The translations under genes were made by a program, and so were the position numbers. The notes below the pieces were generated by a model. The model had not been told where the DNA came from. It made no database searches and saw nothing but the letters and a program-made list of their open reading frames with translations. Positions 7,626 to 10,096 of a stretch of 10,096 nt of DNA are shown here, in pieces. How positions within the stretch are numbered: position 1 is the stretch's first letter; each line of letters starts with the position of its first letter. Source of the stretch: an uncultured Clostridia bacterium (lineage in GTDB: Bacteria; Bacillota; Clostridia; Lachnospirales; Lachnospiraceae); the NCBI GenBank assembly GCA_946620335.1, contig CAMONF010000152.1, positions 1 through 10,096 of the forward strand, read 5' to 3'.

Positions 7626-8552
7626 ATGAAAAAAGCTTTTGTGACCGGCGCGACCGGTATGATCGGCCTCGCGCTGATCGATGAGTGCCTGCGGCAGGGG
7701 GTCAGGGTGTATGCCCTGGTCCGCGAGGACTCCCCCCGGGCAGGCAGGCTGCCGGAAAATGAAAACCTGGTCCGTGTGAACGGCAGTCTTGAAGATCTGG
7801 ACAAGCTGCCGGCCCTGGTTCAGGACACCTGCGACGTCTTCTTTCACCTCGCCTGGGGAAATACAGGCGCAGCCCGCAACGCCAGCACGGAGCGGCAGGC
7901 GGCCAACATTGCCTGGACACTTCAGGCTGTCCGGGCAGCGGCGGCTCTGGGCTGCCGGCGGTTCGTCGGCGCAGGCTCCCAGGCCGAGTATGGGCCCAAG
8001 GACCTGCCTGTGATTGGACCGGATACGCCGGCCACGCCAAACACGCCCTACGGGGCAGCCAAGCTGGCCGCCTGCCTTCTCTCCCGGATGCTCTGTGATG
8101 AGATCGGAATGGAATGGGTTTGGCCGAGGATTTTCAGCATTTACGGCCCCTATGACAAGCCGTCCACCATGATCGCCAGCTCGATTGCGAAGATGCTGGC
8201 GGGGGAAGGTGTTCATTTTTCACCGGCCACCCACCGGTGGGAGTACCTTTACAGCCGGGATGCAGGGAAGGCCATGTATCTGCTGGGGGAAAAGGGTAGA
8301 TCCGGACAGATTTACTGCCTTGGAAGCGGCGAAAGCCGGCCGCTGATCCGCTTTATCGAGGAGATGGCGGAGGCCTGCGGCGTTCCGCTTCAGGGAATCG
8401 GCGACATCCCTTACCCGAAGGACAGGCCTGTCAGGAACCTCTGCGCGGACATCAGCCTGCTCAGGGCAGATACAGGATTTGAGGTGGAGACGGATTTCCC
8501 GGAAGGAATCCGCGAGACCGTTGCATTTATGAAGCGCCGGAGCAAGGCGTGA
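7626..8552 (+). CDS. NAD(P)-dependent extended SDR, sugar-nucleotide reductase/epimerase (YerF-like candidate)
   Basis: A 308-aa cytosolic Rossmann-fold enzyme of the extended short-chain dehydrogenase family (NAD-dependent epimerase/dehydratase). GATGMIG at residues 8-14 is the dinucleotide loop. Ser118 (GAGSQAEYG), Tyr142 and Lys146 (YGAAK) form the catalytic triad, and PRIFSIYGP (167-175) is the typical sugar-nucleotide-binding stretch. Length fits CDP-sugar 4-ketoreductases (RfbJ/Prt, giving abequose or paratose) and YerF, which reduces the acetyl side chain in yersiniose synthesis. Because the ThDP enzyme lies directly upstream, a YerF-like role is favoured, but sequence inspection cannot separate this from direct C4-keto reduction or epimerisation. 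All catalytic residues are present. The ATG follows GAGAGGATACT, and the next gene starts 15 nt after the stop. Confidence 0.85.
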   Translation: MKKAFVTGATGMIGLALIDECLRQGVRVYALVREDSPRAGRLPENENLVRVNGSLEDLDKLPALVQDTCDVFFHLAWGNTGAARNASTERQAANIAWTLQAVRAAAALGCRRFVGAGSQAEYGPKDLPVIGPDTPATPNTPYGAAKLAACLLSRMLCDEIGMEWVWPRIFSIYGPYDKPSTMIASSIAKMLAGEGVHFSPATHRWEYLYSRDAGKAMYLLGEKGRSGQIYCLGSGESRPLIRFIEEMAEACGVPLQGIGDIPYPKDRPVRNLCADISLLRADTGFEVETDFPEGIRETVAFMKRRSKA

Positions 8553-8567
8553 TCAGATAGGAGAAGC

Positions 8568-9599
8568 ATGGGAAAAAAGGTAATATCCGTAGTTGTACCT
8601 ACTTACAACGAAGAGATGAACGTAAGGCCCCTGGCGGAGACGGTCATTAAGATCATCACTGAGGAGCTGCCCCAGTATGATTATGAAATGATTTTCATTG
8701 ACAACCTGTCCAAGGACAGGACCCGCGTGGAGCTGCGGAAGCTCTGTGAGGAGAATCCCAGGATCAAGGCCATTTTCAATGCCAGGAATTTCGGCCAGAT
8801 GCGGTCGCCGGTCCACGGCTTCAAGCAGGCCACGGGAGACTGTGTGGTGCGCCTCAACGCTGACTTCCAGGATCCGCCCGAGCTGATTCCGGAGCTGGTC
8901 CACCGGTGGGAGGCCGGCCACAAGATCGTTCTGGCCATCAAGAACAAGACGGAGGAGGGTGCCCTCATGGCCTTCGCCCGCCGCCAGTATTATAAGTTCC
9001 TTCGGACCATCACGGACATCGGCCACATTGAGAACTTTACCGGCTTCGGGCTTTACGATCAGGCCTTCGTCCACGTTGTCAGGCAGATCCACGACCCCAT
9101 GCCCTACTTCCGCGGCATGGTGGCGGAGTTCGGCTTCGAGTACGATACGGTCTATTATGAGCGGCCCAACCGCAGGGCCGGCAAGAGTTCCAACAACTTC
9201 TACCGTCTCTACGACGTGGCCATGGTCGGTATCACCTCTTATTCCAAGGTCATGATGCGGCTGGCCACCTTCGCGGGTTGCATCATCGGCGCCCTGAGCT
9301 TTATCGCCGCTCTGGTCTACTTTATCCTGAAGCTCATCCACTGGGATTGGTTCCGGGCCGGCATCGCGCCGCTGGTCATCGGTGTCTTCTTCCTGGGAGG
9401 CGTGGAGCTCTTCTTCATCGGCCTTCTGGGCGAGTACATCCTGTCCATCAACACCCGAGTCCTTGACAGGCCTCTGGTAGTGGAAGAGGAGCGGATCAAC
9501 TTTGAGCCGGATGCCCTCAAGAAGGAAGAGGAGGAAGAAGGGATCACCGACCAGGAGGAAATCGTTTCTTACGAGGAATCGCCCGGACAGACTGGGTGA
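8568..9599 (+). CDS. Membrane-anchored family 2 glycosyltransferase (DPM1/GtrB-like)
   Basis: A 343-aa GT-A-fold transferase with two C-terminal membrane helices (about 232-255 and 265-288), the layout of polyprenyl-phosphate glycosyltransferases such as GtrB and ArnC. N-terminal VVVPTYNEEMNV (8-19) is typical. The metal/nucleotide motif reads LNADFQDPPE (96-105), with Asn97 where the common form is DAD, and FIDNLSKD (43-50) replaces the usual VDDGS-type motif. I recall both variants from a coherent GT2 subfamily in Bacillota, so they need not mean loss of activity. RRAGKSSNNFY (202-212) is the usual acceptor-side motif. It probably moves a sugar onto undecaprenyl phosphate or a lipid-linked acceptor at the inner membrane face. 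A strongly acidic tail (about 306-336) follows the last helix. The start is set by AGGAG at 8558-8562. Donor and acceptor are not predictable. Confidence 0.85.
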   Translation: MGKKVISVVVPTYNEEMNVRPLAETVIKIITEELPQYDYEMIFIDNLSKDRTRVELRKLCEENPRIKAIFNARNFGQMRSPVHGFKQATGDCVVRLNADFQDPPELIPELVHRWEAGHKIVLAIKNKTEEGALMAFARRQYYKFLRTITDIGHIENFTGFGLYDQAFVHVVRQIHDPMPYFRGMVAEFGFEYDTVYYERPNRRAGKSSNNFYRLYDVAMVGITSYSKVMMRLATFAGCIIGALSFIAALVYFILKLIHWDWFRAGIAPLVIGVFFLGGVELFFIGLLGEYILSINTRVLDRPLVVEEERINFEPDALKKEEEEEGITDQEEIVSYEESPGQTG

Positions 9600-9615
9600 G
9601 AAGCGGCAGCGAAAC

Positions 9616-9691
9616 TGGGAATCAGGGACGGGTCCTTTTCCCACTTTTCATAAAATGAAGAGTGGGGAAAAGCAACCGTCCCTGATTCCCA
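9616..9691. repeat. 76-nt near-perfect palindrome (REP/MITE-like hairpin)
   Basis: The outer arms TGGGAATCAGGGACGG (9616-9631) and CCGTCCCTGATTCCCA (9676-9691) are exact 16-bp inverted complements. The interior also pairs almost fully: CTTTTCCC (9635-9642) with GGGGAAAAG-type bases (9665-9672), then ACTTTTCAT (9643-9651) with the complement at 9655-9663, leaving an AAA loop, one bulged G and a few mismatches near 9632-9634. It begins 17 nt after the glycosyltransferase stop and ends 24 nt before the VOC gene. It lacks a T-run, so it is not a classic terminator. The GGGAATCAGGGACGG wording recalls repetitive palindromes linked to Y1 (REP-type) transposases in many bacteria; that link is from memory and untested here. 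Confidence 0.85.
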
Positions 9692-9714
9692 CCTTTGAAA
9701 AGAGGATAGTAAAA

Positions 9715-10096
9715 ATGATCGTACAGCCCAATTCGCATCTCGGCTTTGTGTGCCATGACCTGGACAAAAGCGTCAGATTTTACGAGGAAATCCTCTGCTG
9801 CCGGGAGAAATTCAGCCTTTACTATGGAGATATGATACCCAAGGACCCCGAGGACCTGGCCAAGGTGCCCTCTGACGTGCTTGCGCGTCTTCAGGAGCTG
9901 AAGGACGTGAGATGGATCGTCTATCTGGAATGGATGAACGGGTATTTCATCGAGCTCTTCAATGAGGTGGATGCCCACATCGACAACCCGTATGACCCGG
10001 CCAAGTACGGGTACACGCACTTTTCCTTTGTGGTGGACGATATTCACGCTTTTTATCAGGAACTTCTGGACAAGGGGCTCAAGGAGAGTATCGAGG
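9715..10096 (+). CDS. VOC-superfamily (glyoxalase/dioxygenase fold) protein, 3' truncated by window
   Basis: The first 127 codons of an open gene running off the right edge. The N-terminus NSHLGFVCHDLDKSVRFYEE (6-25) is the classic start of a VOC module. FIELFN (78-83) and GYTHFSFVVDDI (99-110) give the second half of the module, with His8, Glu80 and His102 as plausible metal ligands. The family covers glyoxalase I, methylmalonyl-CoA epimerase, extradiol dioxygenases and bleomycin/fosfomycin resistance proteins. There is a longer than usual insertion (about 38-65) between the first two strands. The start has AGAGGATAG upstream. In this locus a sugar- or acyl-modifying isomerase or lyase is conceivable, but the palindrome upstream may separate it from the operon, so function is left open. 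Confidence 0.8.
   Translation, partial: MIVQPNSHLGFVCHDLDKSVRFYEEILCCREKFSLYYGDMIPKDPEDLAKVPSDVLARLQELKDVRWIVYLEWMNGYFIELFNEVDAHIDNPYDPAKYGYTHFSFVVDDIHAFYQELLDKGLKESIE

Noticed and set aside
8553..9644. Reverse-strand open frame opposite the GT2 gene
   Set aside because: Antisense shadow of a recognisable GT2 protein; no domain seen.
1..10096. CRISPR array, tRNA, rRNA, transposase or phage genes
   Set aside because: No spaced direct repeats, tRNA-like cloverleaf, rRNA core sequence, DDE/Y1 transposase motifs or phage structural genes were recognised on either strand by eye.

Overview
The window is a GC-rich, densely packed, single-strand stretch of a surface-polysaccharide (capsule, O-antigen or teichoic-type glycan) biosynthesis locus. 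All recognisable genes read left to right. They have strong AGGAGG-type ribosome binding sites, mostly short spacers, and no transposase or phage gene. The Shine-Dalgarno style, one TTG start and the protein flavour suggest an anaerobic, gut-type Bacillota (Clostridia, perhaps Lachnospiraceae). That taxonomic guess is inference; no rRNA or housekeeping marker is present.

Layout: (a) the last 24 codons of an unidentified gene end at 76; (b) 127-1470 is an RfbH/DdhC-type CDP-4-dehydro-6-deoxyglucose 3-dehydrase (E1) with the diagnostic His in place of the PLP lysine and a four-Cys [2Fe-2S] signature; (c) 1592-2905 is a CapK/PaaK-like adenylate-forming enzyme; (d) 2979-4187 is a Wzx-like multi-spanning flippase starting at TTG; (e) 4370-5695 is a second, diverged CapK/PaaK-like paralogue; (f) 5709-7562 is a thiamine-diphosphate enzyme of the acetolactate-synthase superfamily; (g) 7626-8552 is an extended SDR (NAD(P)-dependent sugar-nucleotide reductase/epimerase); (h) 8568-9599 is a membrane-anchored family 2 glycosyltransferase; (i) a 76-nt near-perfect palindrome lies at 9616-9691; (j) a VOC/glyoxalase-fold gene begins at 9715 and runs off the window. 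Spacers longer than 100 nt (1471-1591, 4188-4369, 9600-9714) contain possible hairpins and no convincing gene.

How the genes may work together: E1 makes a CDP-3,6-dideoxy-4-keto-hexose. The adjacent ThDP enzyme plus SDR match the logic of YerE/YerF in yersiniose biosynthesis, in which a two-carbon unit from pyruvate is added at C4 of that sugar and the new ketone is then reduced. The most interesting reading is therefore a route to a branched-chain (yersiniose-like) deoxy-octose in a probable Gram-positive anaerobe, coupled to two CapK-like AMP-forming enzymes that may attach acyl or amine decorations, a flippase and a glycosyltransferase. The enzyme families are well supported by motifs. The exact sugar product and the role of the paired adenylating enzymes are inference.
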